A DNA stretch of 64,000 bases from CAZOKZ01 sp964580585 (GTDB lineage: Bacteria; Sumerlaeota; Sumerlaeia; SLMS01; JAHLLQ01): contig CAZOKZ010000018.1 of the NCBI GenBank assembly GCA_964580585.1, positions 1-64,000 on the forward strand, in the 5' to 3' direction. The notes below the pieces were generated by a model. That model saw nothing but the letters and a program-made list of their open reading frames with translations. It was not told the origin of the DNA and did not search any database. Below are positions 17,234-25,676 of this stretch, one piece after another. A program made the position numbers and the translations under genes. Each line of letters begins with the position of its first letter. Positions within the stretch are counted from its first letter, which is position 1.

Positions 17234-17926
17234 ATGCCAATGTCGGATTTGAAAAAGAAGGCTTCCGGCGCCTTCACACTGATCGAACTTCTTATCGTCG
17301 TCGCGATTATTGCTATCCTGGCGGCGATCGCTGTCCCTAACTTCCTCGAAGCGCAAACGCGCTCGAAGGTCTCACGCGCTCTGTCGGATATGCGTGCCAT
17401 GCGCACCGCGCTGGAAGCCTATCGCATCGACAGCAACTTCTACCCGGAAACAGACCTTGGCACCGGTACGCCTGGTCTGGCTGACCGCCACATCTCCATC
17501 TACCGTCTGACGACTCCGGTTTCGCACATCACGTCGATTCCGAAGTCCCCGTTCAAGGAAAACTACGGCGCGGGCGGCGATCCGAAGATCGCCTTCCAAG
17601 TGAAGAGCTATCTGTACGTTCGCAAACTTGCCTATAACTTCCCCGAACTGACGGAACCTGAAGACCCCTCCTACATCAACGACCGCACGGCGTATTTCGG
17701 CTTGGTGGATTTGCTCCTTACGCCAGCCGAAAGAGATGAGCTTGAAAAGAAGGGTGAGTGGTCCCTTAAGTCCTCCGGTCCTGACGGCCTTGACGATCGT
17801 CATATTGACGACGCCCCTGCAGGCGGACCGGGCGCGGCTCGTCCGTACGACCCGACCAATGGTACAATCAGCCGTGGCGATATCGTGATCTACAGCGACA
17901 TCGCTGGCGATGGCAAGACCAGCTAA
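17234..17926 (+). CDS. GspG-like pseudopilin (prepilin-type N-terminal domain)
   Basis: Pilin-like protein of 230 residues with a classical type III signal: a short basic leader, cleavage before Phe at GAFTLIELL, then the hydrophobic helix LIVVAIIAILAAIAVPNF. The mature Phe1 and Glu5 are present. ALSDMRAMRTALEAYRIDSN continues the helix as in GspG-type major pseudopilins. The C-terminal half (~120 residues) is longer than in classical GspG and Asp/Gly-rich (SGPDGLDDRHIDDAP), possibly calcium-binding. GGAG lies 7 bases before the ATG at 17234. Arginine codons are almost all CGT/CGC, hinting at high expression. Its place directly before two secreted repeat proteins inside a starch locus suggests a secretion-linked or surface-fibre role. 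Confidence 0.85.
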   Translation: MPMSDLKKKASGAFTLIELLIVVAIIAILAAIAVPNFLEAQTRSKVSRALSDMRAMRTALEAYRIDSNFYPETDLGTGTPGLADRHISIYRLTTPVSHITSIPKSPFKENYGAGGDPKIAFQVKSYLYVRKLAYNFPELTEPEDPSYINDRTAYFGLVDLLLTPAERDELEKKGEWSLKSSGPDGLDDRHIDDAPAGGPGAARPYDPTNGTISRGDIVIYSDIAGDGKTS

Positions 17927-17947
17927 TAAGTAAAGTAAAATACAACG

Positions 17948-18032
17948 CTGGATAGAATCCAGAACCCTTGACCCTTAAACTCCATCTCGGTGAAGACGAT
18001 CCGGGAGGATATCCAAAAGTGGCAAATGCCAC
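17948..18032 (+). promoter_or_regulatory. Two short palindromes between pseudopilin and first repeat protein
   Basis: CTGGAT-AGA-ATCCAG at 17948-17962 follows the pseudopilin stop. GTGGCA-AA-TGCCAC at 18019-18032 ends 21 bases before the next ATG, close to its ribosome site AAAGGA. Either may be an operator or an mRNA hairpin that sets relative expression. No obvious terminator separates the genes. Confidence 0.4.
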
Positions 18033-18053
18033 GGTTGACGAAAGGAATAACAA

Positions 18054-19637
18054 ATGAAGAAAAAAGCCTTAATTTTCGGTGTTAGCGCGTTGCTGCTCAT
18101 GGCTGGCAGCGCGTCAGCGGCCAGTTGGGCTACTGGCTCGATTACGGGTCCCAACTGGGGAGCTCCTCCCTCTGACGATCCTCCGGGTCCCGCAACTGCA
18201 GCCGATTTCGAAATGTTCGACGATGGCACGCATGGTGACGGCGGCGCTGGCGATGGTTTGTATGCTACCCGTGTGTTCACACTTGGTGCTGGCGACTTGG
18301 ATCGTGATGGCGAAACGGGATTGCAATGGAAGGCAACGACGGATGGTTGGGCCTCGAACAGCCCCAACGATAACGTTCCGATCACTTTCCCGGCTAGCGG
18401 CACAATTCAGTTCTTCTGGGACAAGACTCCGAAAGCCGATAGCTACTATCCGGATGCTGGATCGGGCCCGACCGCCGCTGGTATCGTTTACACGAGCGCA
18501 GACGTTACGCGCATTGGCGCCGCATCGGCTGTTGAAGTTGTTGGTACCTTCCAGTCCGATCTTGGCGGTGTGGATTTCAGCGCAACGGACGCTACGGCGG
18601 TTACGCTGAACGCCCAAGGCGGCGGCATTTACTCGAACAATACGGTTCTGACCGGTCTGACCCCAGGTTCGTACGAGTGGTATATCCGTCTCAACAATGC
18701 CACGGGAACGACTGAGCCGAACATCGACTTGATCAGCGCCCAGGGCGTTGGTGGCAGCTTCGGTTTCCACCGTTTGAGCTTCCTGGTTCTCGACTCTCTG
18801 GATGAGTTGACCTTCACGCTGAATGCGAACACCGTTCGCAGCCGTGTGTTGAGCAGCAACCCGGACGCGAACCCTGGCCCGCCGTTCTTTGCCGTTTCCA
18901 GCGCTTGGGGTGTTGTCGCTAACGACGATACCAAGCTGGACGCGCCGGAACTGCAGGTTGGCGGTTGGTACGAGAAGGTCTTCACGGTTGCGACTCCTGG
19001 TTCCTACACCGCTCGCGTGATTCAGGGCCAAGGCCGTTCGTTCCCGGAAGTCGCTTCGACCAACACAATCGGTTATCCGTTTGTTACGACGGCTGCTGAC
19101 CAGGACGTCAAGCTCGTCTTCGATCGCAACACCTACACCGATGGTTATTCGCCCGCCAGCGACTTCATTGTCGTGTTGGACGATGCTACCGACCTTGCTC
19201 TGAACGAGTGGGTTCGCGTGGGTGTTGTGGGTAACTTCCAGGGTGACTTCGGTGGCGTGGACTGGACCCCGGACGCAGCTCCGTTCACGGCTCTCGACGG
19301 TGGTGCTGGCGGCGACGTGTTTGCTGGCGACCTGGTTTATGCCTTGACGCTGGAAGCCTTCGTTGATGGTACCGACAAGCAGTTGCGCGGTGTTGCCACC
19401 AAGACGGGTCAATCCGCGTATCGCAACGAGCTTGGCACGCCGACCAACGGTCTTGTGACCGACGGCAGCAACGTCAACGGCCTTCTGGGCTACACGGGTG
19501 ACTTCGACTACGTGGCAGGCGATGTAACCTTCCAGCTTGATACGGTCACCGGCCGTATTGGCGTTGGCAGCACGGTTCCGGAACGCGCTTCGTACGCGAC
19601 CGGCGCAGCTGATGTTGACGACTGGATGATGTACTAA
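18054..19637 (+). CDS. Secreted multi-domain beta-sandwich protein, putative glucan-binding (paralogue 1)
   Basis: Exported protein of 527 residues with a textbook signal peptide (ALIFGVSALLLMAGSASA|ASW). The mature part appears to contain about four units of 110-140 residues. Recurrent elements are a Gly/Asp-rich turn (DGTHGDGGAGDGLY; DGGAGGDVFAGDLVY), VEVVGTFQSDLGGVD versus VGVVGNFQGDFGGVDW, and closing strands such as IQFFWDKTPKADSYYPD, VKLVFDRNTYTDGYSP and VTFQLDTVTGRIG. These look like E-set/CBM-type domains; starch binding is inferred from context only. No catalytic domain is seen. Arg codons are exclusively CGT/CGC, suggesting very high expression. It ends in DVDDWMMY, shared with its neighbour. 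A strong terminator follows. No homologous family was recognised. Confidence 0.75.
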   Translation: MKKKALIFGVSALLLMAGSASAASWATGSITGPNWGAPPSDDPPGPATAADFEMFDDGTHGDGGAGDGLYATRVFTLGAGDLDRDGETGLQWKATTDGWASNSPNDNVPITFPASGTIQFFWDKTPKADSYYPDAGSGPTAAGIVYTSADVTRIGAASAVEVVGTFQSDLGGVDFSATDATAVTLNAQGGGIYSNNTVLTGLTPGSYEWYIRLNNATGTTEPNIDLISAQGVGGSFGFHRLSFLVLDSLDELTFTLNANTVRSRVLSSNPDANPGPPFFAVSSAWGVVANDDTKLDAPELQVGGWYEKVFTVATPGSYTARVIQGQGRSFPEVASTNTIGYPFVTTAADQDVKLVFDRNTYTDGYSPASDFIVVLDDATDLALNEWVRVGVVGNFQGDFGGVDWTPDAAPFTALDGGAGGDVFAGDLVYALTLEAFVDGTDKQLRGVATKTGQSAYRNELGTPTNGLVTDGSNVNGLLGYTGDFDYVAGDVTFQLDTVTGRIGVGSTVPERASYATGAADVDDWMMY

Positions 19638-19677
19638 TTCCTATTCGCTAACACCGAATCTCGTTTGACAAAAACGT

Positions 19678-19707
19678 CCCCCCGTCTTCGTGACGGGGGG
19701 ATTTCTT
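19678..19707 (+). terminator. Intrinsic terminator after paralogue 1
   Basis: CCCCCCGTC-TTCGT-GACGGGGGG hairpin with a following ATTTCTT, 40 bases past the stop codon. It implies that the two paralogues are separate transcription units, consistent with their different codon bias. Confidence 0.88.
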
Positions 19708-19866
19708 AATGATTCCTCTGTGCAAAGCGTATTTTAACGGATAAATGTTGCGCGAAAAACACCTCTTTAGTTTTGGCTTGTAAACTACACCTATCTCTAT
19801 TTATTTGAACTATCGAATTTGAATATTTACTGTTGGCGTCGGGCTATGATCCTAGGCGGAGGTACG

Positions 19867-21456
19867 ATGGTGGGAATCAGGATATCTTGGATTTTTGCGC
19901 TTGCTTGTCTGATGGGACCAAATTTTCTGGTTGCGCAATCGCATTGGGCGACGGGGAGTTTCAACGATTGGGGGGCCGAACCGGCAAAGGAACCGCCAGG
20001 GCCTGCGACCTCAACGGATTTGTTGATGGTGGATGACGGTTCGGGAGATGATGCAGCCGGGGGGGATTTGATTCTTTCTTCAAGAATATTTACGCTCGGT
20101 AATACAAATCCCCAGGACATGAATCTTTCGCCGAACACGCAATATAAATGGAAATCGGCCTACGGAGATTGGACTACTGCTTCGCCGGAGGGAGCTGGGT
20201 CGGCGGATATGCCGTTCCTCACGCCAGGTGCCGGTGGAACGTGGCAATTTTGCAAAGATACGAATATTTATGCCGACGGTTTTTTGCCGGATTCGGGGAC
20301 TTCTCCCACGGCTTCGGGAATTATTTATACCAGCTTGGACGCAGGTCGAATTGCTGGAGCTTCGGTGATTGAAGTGGTCGGGTCGTTTCAAACTCAACTG
20401 GGTGGAACGGCGTTCGATCCAACCACTGCGGGGGCAGTGCCGCTGACCTTGAATGGTAGTTATTACGAAGGCTCGGTGACGGGACTGGCGAATGGGGCCT
20501 ATGATTGGATCATAAAGCTCAATAACGACACATCCAATGTGGATGATAATATTAATCGGATCGGCACGCAAGGCACGGGCGGCGATCATCAGTTTTATCT
20601 CAAGTTTTATGTGTTCGAGCCTTCGGATACGGTGTTGTTCCAATTGGACCCGGTCAAGGTGCGTTCGCGGGCGCATAATGATAACGATTTGGCAAAGGAA
20701 GGACCTCCATTTTACGCCCTTTCCACTGCGTGGGGGACGGATTTGGACGCCTCAACCGAGATGGTAGAAATTAGCCCGAATCTTTACAGAAAAATCTTTG
20801 TTGTTCCGTTTCCAGGAGAGTACACCGCGCGTGTTGTGCAAGGGGTAGGACGCGCTTTTCCGGAAGCCGCAACAAGCGATACGATTGGGTATCCGTTTGT
20901 TGTCACGTCGGTGGATCAGGACATCGCCGTGTATTTTGAACGAAATGTGTACTCCGATGGTTATCAACCAGACCATGATTTCATTGTGGTTAACGATTAT
21001 GCAACAAAATGGTCATTGAATAATTGGGCAAGAGTGGGAGTTGTCGGCAATTTCCAGGCGGATTTCGGTGGTGTCGATTGGACACCTGACGCATCGCCGT
21101 TTCGAGCTTTCGATAATGGTTTGAATGGAGACGTTATAGCGGGGGACGAGGTCTATGCTTTGACATTGCAGGCATTTGTTACGAGCACAGATCGCCAGTT
21201 ACGCGGTGTGGCACAAAAAGTCGGGCAATCTGCTTATCGCAACGAGTTGGGAACACCGACAGGCGGTTTGATCACAGACGGTAGCAACGTGAATGGGTTG
21301 CTGGGATATGCGGGGGATTTCGATTATGTATCTGGAAACGACTATACTTTCCAACTAGATGCTATTACAGGACGTGTTGGGACGGGAACGACTGTGCCCG
21401 AGCGTGGCGTTTTTCTAATCTATTTTCCCGGTGTGGAAGATTGGATGATGTATTGA
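19867..21456 (+). CDS. Secreted multi-domain beta-sandwich protein, putative glucan-binding (paralogue 2)
   Basis: Full-length paralogue of the preceding gene (529 versus 527 residues), alignable from the signal peptide to the last residue. GGAGG lies 4 bases before the ATG at 19867; upstream ATG 19846 lacks a ribosome site. After the signal peptide (FALACLMGPNFLVAQ) come SHWATGSFNDWGAEP, VIEVVGSFQTQLGGTAFD, RVGVVGNFQADFGGVDWTP and LGTPTGGLITDGSNVNGLLGYAGDFDYV, the last nearly identical to paralogue 1. It ends VEDWMMY. Codon use is relaxed (AGA, AGG, CGA and CGG all occur), unlike paralogue 1, so it is probably expressed less. The W-x-x-GSFNDWG start resembles CBM48/E-set modules. A bidirectional terminator separates it from the convergent GH13 gene. 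Confidence 0.75.
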   Translation: MVGIRISWIFALACLMGPNFLVAQSHWATGSFNDWGAEPAKEPPGPATSTDLLMVDDGSGDDAAGGDLILSSRIFTLGNTNPQDMNLSPNTQYKWKSAYGDWTTASPEGAGSADMPFLTPGAGGTWQFCKDTNIYADGFLPDSGTSPTASGIIYTSLDAGRIAGASVIEVVGSFQTQLGGTAFDPTTAGAVPLTLNGSYYEGSVTGLANGAYDWIIKLNNDTSNVDDNINRIGTQGTGGDHQFYLKFYVFEPSDTVLFQLDPVKVRSRAHNDNDLAKEGPPFYALSTAWGTDLDASTEMVEISPNLYRKIFVVPFPGEYTARVVQGVGRAFPEAATSDTIGYPFVVTSVDQDIAVYFERNVYSDGYQPDHDFIVVNDYATKWSLNNWARVGVVGNFQADFGGVDWTPDASPFRAFDNGLNGDVIAGDEVYALTLQAFVTSTDRQLRGVAQKVGQSAYRNELGTPTGGLITDGSNVNGLLGYAGDFDYVSGNDYTFQLDAITGRVGTGTTVPERGVFLIYFPGVEDWMMY

Positions 21457-21480
21457 AAGAGTCATGTGGTTAAAATTGAT

Positions 21481-21509
21481 GCGTCCCCCTCCATAGCAGA
21501 GGGGGACGC
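21481..21509. terminator. Bidirectional terminator between convergent genes
   Basis: GCGTCCCCCTC (21481-21491) pairs with GAGGGGGACGC (21499-21509) around a 7-base loop. It is followed by AGGATTTTT on the plus strand. It lies between the stops of paralogue 2 and the cytoplasmic GH13 gene. Confidence 0.82.
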
Positions 21510-21537
21510 AGGATTTTTACACGATGGGACAAAGTTA

Positions 21538-23103
21538 TTACGGCACGCGTTTGAACATGGAGTAGCTGGTTTCATTACCGCGATCGACGGTGCGGAAGAT
21601 GTGCGCCGATTGCGGGGGCATCTTGACTTCGATTAATCCGCAGTGGGTCATGACGTGTGTGCCGGTCAGCAGACACTCGAGAGGCGACGCATCCATTAAA
21701 CGCGAGTCACGGATGGCAATCAGGTCGTGAACTTCCGATTTCGACGGGTTGATCAGTATCAGCAATGTCTCGCGCGCGTATTCGGTTTGGCGCATGAAAG
21801 CGAGCAGGTTCTGCGAATCGAGCGCGCGATAATCGCCAACGACCATGGCGGGGTTTTCGTTTCGCAAGCGAATCATTTCTTTGTGCAGTTCAAGCGTCGG
21901 GTTGCCGTCACGCAGTAAATCCCAGCGCATCGGGGCGCGGTTTTCCGGATCGGCTCCACCAGCCATGCCGAGTTCGGACCCGTAGTAAATTACCGGACAA
22001 CCCGGAAGTGTGAATTGCAGAATGGTCGCCAGACGGCGTTCTTTTTCGTCGCGAATCAACGTTCCGATGCGTGGTACATCGTGATTATCGATGACCAAAT
22101 GGCTGCGCAGCATCCCTTCGATGCCCGCGTCGTCGATCATGCGTTCAATCATGCGGCTGGCTTGCGCGGCGTTCAGTTTGCGCTCGATAAGGGACAGAAT
22201 AATGAGGCGCACGTGCATGTTCATCACGCCATCGAGCGATTCGAACCATTCTTCCGGGTAGTTCCAGCACTCGCCGATGACAACGCAATCGGGGTGGGCC
22301 TCGTGCGCGTTGCGTGTGAGTTCTTTTAACCAATGAAATCCCAGGTCTGGTGCGACATCGAGTCGCCACCCGTCGATGCCCGGGTCTTTCAGGTAATGCT
22401 GAACGACACTGTCGGGACCTTCGAAGAGCATTTTGCGCACGTCCGGATTTTCCACATTCAACTCGGGCAGGTTGTCGCCATTACGCCAACTGCGGAACCC
22501 GTGACGATAGTCGGGGTGAATGTCAAAGAACTCGCGTTCGGGCGCGTTGGTGTCCTCCATTGCGCGTTTGAACATGGGCGAATGTTTGCCCATGTGATTG
22601 AATACGCCATCGAGCAGGATTTTCATCCCGCGCCCATGCAGATCGTCAGTCAGTTTACGGAGATCGTCGAACGTACCGAATTGTGGATCGATTTTGAAGT
22701 AATCCAACGCATCGTATTTGTGGTTGGTGTACGCTTCGAAAATGGGATTCAAGTAGATAGTCTCAATGCCTAGTTCTTGAATGTAATCGAGGCGTTTGAG
22801 AACGCCTTTCAGGTCGCCGCCCCAGAATTCAATCTGGTGCTCGGAAACTTTCGCTTCCTCGTTGTATTTACCGCGGCGTGGTTTTTCGTTCCATTCGCGC
22901 AGACGACGCGGCCAGGAGTAGTGTTCCTGTTTGCTGGCGAGATCGACGCCGCGTTCGAAGCGATCGACGTAAATTTGATAAATCAGTGTCCCCACACGCC
23001 AGTCTTGTTTACGACGGGCGATCGTTTCGGCCAGTCGCGGACGAACCTGCATGGGGTGGTTAGTCGATTTGGGCGATTCGATGTTTTTCGTTAATTGAGG
23101 CAT
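21538..23103 (-). CDS. Cytoplasmic GH13 glycosidase (cyclomaltodextrinase/neopullulanase-like)
   Basis: Intracellular alpha-glucan hydrolase of 521 residues with no signal peptide, so it should act on imported oligosaccharides. The barrel begins at VGTLIYQIYVDRFERG. It contains FWGGDLKGVLKRLDYIQELG, LLDGVFNHMG, GWRLDVAPDLG (nucleophile Asp), VIGECWNYPEEWF (Glu) and VIDNHDVPRIG (Asp). LNPIFEAYTNHKYDALDYF matches the neopullulanase/cyclomaltodextrinase branch. It lacks the extra N-terminal CBM34 domain of classical members, which may affect dimerisation. GGAG lies 9 bases upstream of the ATG at 23103. It is divergent from the secreted amylase at 23.5 kb. Exact specificity (alpha-1,4, alpha-1,6 or cyclodextrin) cannot be read from the sequence. 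Confidence 0.9.
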   Translation of the reverse strand: MPQLTKNIESPKSTNHPMQVRPRLAETIARRKQDWRVGTLIYQIYVDRFERGVDLASKQEHYSWPRRLREWNEKPRRGKYNEEAKVSEHQIEFWGGDLKGVLKRLDYIQELGIETIYLNPIFEAYTNHKYDALDYFKIDPQFGTFDDLRKLTDDLHGRGMKILLDGVFNHMGKHSPMFKRAMEDTNAPEREFFDIHPDYRHGFRSWRNGDNLPELNVENPDVRKMLFEGPDSVVQHYLKDPGIDGWRLDVAPDLGFHWLKELTRNAHEAHPDCVVIGECWNYPEEWFESLDGVMNMHVRLIILSLIERKLNAAQASRMIERMIDDAGIEGMLRSHLVIDNHDVPRIGTLIRDEKERRLATILQFTLPGCPVIYYGSELGMAGGADPENRAPMRWDLLRDGNPTLELHKEMIRLRNENPAMVVGDYRALDSQNLLAFMRQTEYARETLLILINPSKSEVHDLIAIRDSRLMDASPLECLLTGTHVMTHCGLIEVKMPPQSAHIFRTVDRGNETSYSMFKRVP

Positions 23104-23125
23104 GAGTGCTCACTCCGAACGAATT

Positions 23126-23155
23126 CACCTGTGTCAGAATGTCCTGACAAAAGGT
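23126..23155. promoter_or_regulatory. Operator-like nested palindrome in divergent GH13 region
   Basis: TGTCAG-AATGTC-CTGACA (23132-23149) sits inside CACCT...AGGTG (23126-23155), 29-52 bases upstream of the minus-strand GH13 start. The rest of the 373-base divergent region to 23476 is AT-richer and shows no RNA gene or gene-like frame. It should hold promoters for both GH13 genes. Confidence 0.4.
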
Positions 23156-23476
23156 GGGAAAGTTCAGATCATTTGAGTGGGATGAATTCCGTCATGAAAC
23201 AGAAATCGTTCAAACGGAAAAGCTTTCCTTTTTTGTTTTGGTAAAAATCCATAAAATCCTCAAAATTTCGTGCAATAGTGGATATGTTTTGTGTGGACTT
23301 GGATACGTCACAAAAGTGAGAGTAAAATATTGTCGTCGAAGTGGGGACTTCGATTGTATCGAGGACGGAGAATCCATCATCAATTTCAAGAAGGATTGTC
23401 GGAACGGAATCGGCTAGCGTCCGAAGTGTCCGTTTGCGCGTTAAAGCGTCTGATCATCTCTGGAGGTTTTTTCTGA

Positions 23477-25087
23477 ATGAAAAACATTTTCGCACGCGGG
23501 ATGGCGTTAGCAACGTTCCTGCTCGCTGGGGTTGCTAATACTGCGGTGGCAGAATATTCCGCTCCCGCACCGGAAGATCTGGTTATTTATCATGTGATGA
23601 TCGACCGGTTTCATAATGGCGATCCTTCAAACGATCAGGCAAATCCACGGGCTCATTACGATCCGGGTAACTGGCGTCGGTTTCATGGTGGCGACATCGA
23701 GGGCGTTCGCCAGAAGCTGCCTTATATTAAGGAAATCGGCGCGAATGGTATCTGGCTGTCGCCGCTGTTGGAAAACGTTCATGACTACCATGGTTACGCG
23801 ACATTCAACTGGTATAACGTCGAGCCAAACTTTGGGACGTTGGAAGATCTGCAACGGCTGATCCACGATGCGCACGAATTGGGTATCGCCGTTTATTTCG
23901 ACATGGTGGCCGGGCATTGCGGCAACTTGATCGAGTCAAAGGATCCCGGTTGGGCAAAGTTTCTGCCCCCTCCCGTCGAATATAAAATGGTTTGGCGCAA
24001 CGAACTGCGTTATCCGCCGCCTTTTGACAAATTGGAATACTTCCATGCTCACGGGGCGATCGATCAATGGATTCGTCCCAACCAGGAACTTGGCGAACTG
24101 ACCGGGCTCGACGACTTGAAAACCGAAACGCCTTATGTCCAGGAACAAATGACGAAAATTTGGTCCTACTGGATGGAGAATACGGGATTGGATGGGTTTC
24201 GTGTCGATACAGTGAAGCACGTCGATCGGGGGTTTTGGGGAGTTCTGTTGCCGAATTTGAGTCAGAAGGCCACTGAGTTGGGGCATTCCAATTTTTTCAC
24301 GTTCGGTGAAATCTATGGGGCGAACGATGAATTCATGTCGGACTATCTGGGCACGTTGAATGGCCCCCCCTACAAATTCGATTCTGCTTTGGACTTCATG
24401 TTTTTTTACACGGTCAACGAAGTCTTCGCCAAAGGTTCTTTGCCACCTGATGCCTTGAGTCGTCGATTGATCAATCGTGAAATTCAACTCGGGCCGCATC
24501 ATCTAAAGATGACCAACTTCATTGATAACCACGATGTGGCGCGTTTCCTTTCCCAAGCCATTGGCGAGGAACCCGAAAAACTCGAACGTTTTGATCTAGC
24601 GATTGTAACCTTGATGACTTCGCCCGGCGTGCCGATTATTTATTATGGCACCGAGCAGGATTTCCGTGGGGACCGCGATCCTGTGAACCGAGAGGACATG
24701 TTCGACAATCCGTTGGCCGAGTCCTGGCCATCGAAGGGCGATCAATTCAATATCGAATCGCCACGGTTTCAATTAATCAAAACGTTGTCCACTCTTCGAC
24801 ACGATCATGCGGCTCTTCGTTACGGAGATTTTATGGTGCGCGATCAGAATGAAGAGGCGCCTGGTTTGTGGGCGTTTTCGCGTGTGCATCACGACGATGA
24901 AGTCTTGGTCGTGATGAACACCGCAGTAAAACCCACGCCCCAGAATGCACTGAAAACGATGTGGGCAGAAGGCGACGTGGTGCGGAATGTACTCCATCCG
25001 GAATCGACGTTGGTAATTTTAAAAGACGGATTGCTTCCCGCGCAAATGATCGATTCGCTCGAAGCACAGGTTTGGGTGAAAGAATAA
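23477..25087 (+). CDS. Secreted GH13 alpha-amylase family enzyme
   Basis: Exported GH13 enzyme of 536 residues. The signal peptide spans about residues 1-26 (ALATFLLAGVANTAVA). The barrel starts immediately (DLVIYHVMIDRFHNGDPSND), without the N-terminal beta modules of the other two exported amylases. Catalytic elements are GLDGFRVDTVKHV (nucleophile Asp), FFTFGEIYG (Glu) and TNFIDNHDVARF (Asp). A short C-terminal beta domain follows. GGAGG 9 bases before the ATG supports the start. It is the third exported GH13 protein of the locus, with a module architecture suggesting a different substrate size preference. It is followed by a hairpin and a small exported protein. Confidence 0.92.
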   Translation: MKNIFARGMALATFLLAGVANTAVAEYSAPAPEDLVIYHVMIDRFHNGDPSNDQANPRAHYDPGNWRRFHGGDIEGVRQKLPYIKEIGANGIWLSPLLENVHDYHGYATFNWYNVEPNFGTLEDLQRLIHDAHELGIAVYFDMVAGHCGNLIESKDPGWAKFLPPPVEYKMVWRNELRYPPPFDKLEYFHAHGAIDQWIRPNQELGELTGLDDLKTETPYVQEQMTKIWSYWMENTGLDGFRVDTVKHVDRGFWGVLLPNLSQKATELGHSNFFTFGEIYGANDEFMSDYLGTLNGPPYKFDSALDFMFFYTVNEVFAKGSLPPDALSRRLINREIQLGPHHLKMTNFIDNHDVARFLSQAIGEEPEKLERFDLAIVTLMTSPGVPIIYYGTEQDFRGDRDPVNREDMFDNPLAESWPSKGDQFNIESPRFQLIKTLSTLRHDHAALRYGDFMVRDQNEEAPGLWAFSRVHHDDEVLVVMNTAVKPTPQNALKTMWAEGDVVRNVLHPESTLVILKDGLLPAQMIDSLEAQVWVKE

Positions 25088-25111
25088 CAGGTGGCAAGTA
25101 ACTCGCTTACA

Positions 25112-25168
25112 GGGGAACGGACGATTTGGTTTTCGGAACACTCAATGAAAATCCGAATCGTCTGCCCC
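25112..25168 (+). repeat. Imperfect long hairpin after the secreted amylase
   Basis: The left arm has GACGATTTGGTTTTC and the right arm GAAAATCCGAATCGTC, which pair with few mismatches and are extended by GGGG/CCCC ends. No T-run follows, so it may be an mRNA-end structure rather than a classical terminator. Confidence 0.5.
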
Positions 25169-25199
25169 AGGGTTTAATTTATCAAGCGAGGAACAAAAC

Positions 25200-25541
25200 A
25201 TGAAAAAATGGTACCTGCCCGGATTGGCAATCGTTGCTGCAGTCGTCGTCATGGGAGCTCAATACTCGACCGGTCCGACGAGCCAGGCAAACGCGACTCC
25301 CGAGATCGCCAACGCCATTGGGAACGAATGCACGGTGTATTTGCGTGATGATTTACTGGAGAAACGAGAAGATGGAAGATCTGTTGAAAACGCAAGGAGT
25401 GGAATATTGCTCGATGTAACGCCCGATTGGGTGATTTTGATGCGGGGCAGTACGAGCAGTATCGATAGAGACCATGGAACAATTTTGATTCCTCGGAGCA
25501 ATGTGCTGAATATTTATTTGTCGGTGACTCCTCCCCGATAA
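25200..25541 (+). CDS. Small exported protein, possible SH3/Lsm-like beta-barrel
   Basis: Unrecognised 113-residue protein. A signal peptide or anchor is clear (LAIVAAVVVMGAQYS). The mature part has a strand pattern NECTVYLRDDL, GILLDVTPDWVILMRG, GTILIPRSNVLNIYL, which resembles the short barrel of Lsm or SH3-like folds; this is inference from pattern alone. A good GAGG ribosome site precedes the ATG at 25200. Its place between a secreted amylase and an esterase suggests an extracytoplasmic accessory role in glucan use. The short middle region is charged (EKREDGRSVENARSG). No catalytic residues are evident. Confidence 0.6.
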   Translation: MKKWYLPGLAIVAAVVVMGAQYSTGPTSQANATPEIANAIGNECTVYLRDDLLEKREDGRSVENARSGILLDVTPDWVILMRGSTSSIDRDHGTILIPRSNVLNIYLSVTPPR

Positions 25542-25623
25542 TCGCGATTCGCTTCTTTCGATTGTTTAGGAGCGCGGTGCGCGAACCCCTTGACCTTCGG
25601 TTGGCAAATGCCATCATGGGGGG

Positions 25624-25651
25624 ATGATTCTCTCTATACGGAGAGAATCAT
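25624..25651. promoter_or_regulatory. Perfect hairpin/operator upstream of esterase gene
   Basis: ATGATTCTCTC-TATACG-GAGAGAATCAT has perfect 11-bp arms and ends 25 bases before the ATG at 25677. Its position over the likely leader suggests an operator or attenuator. It could also be a terminator for the small exported gene, but it lacks a T-run. Confidence 0.5.
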
Positions 25652-25676
25652 ATCACTCTGTACCTTGTGAGTATTC

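Noticed and set aside
18114..19412. 432-codon antisense frame opposite the first secreted paralogue
   Set aside because: Shadow of a strongly codon-biased gene; the protein is Arg/Val/Thr-rich low-complexity without motifs.
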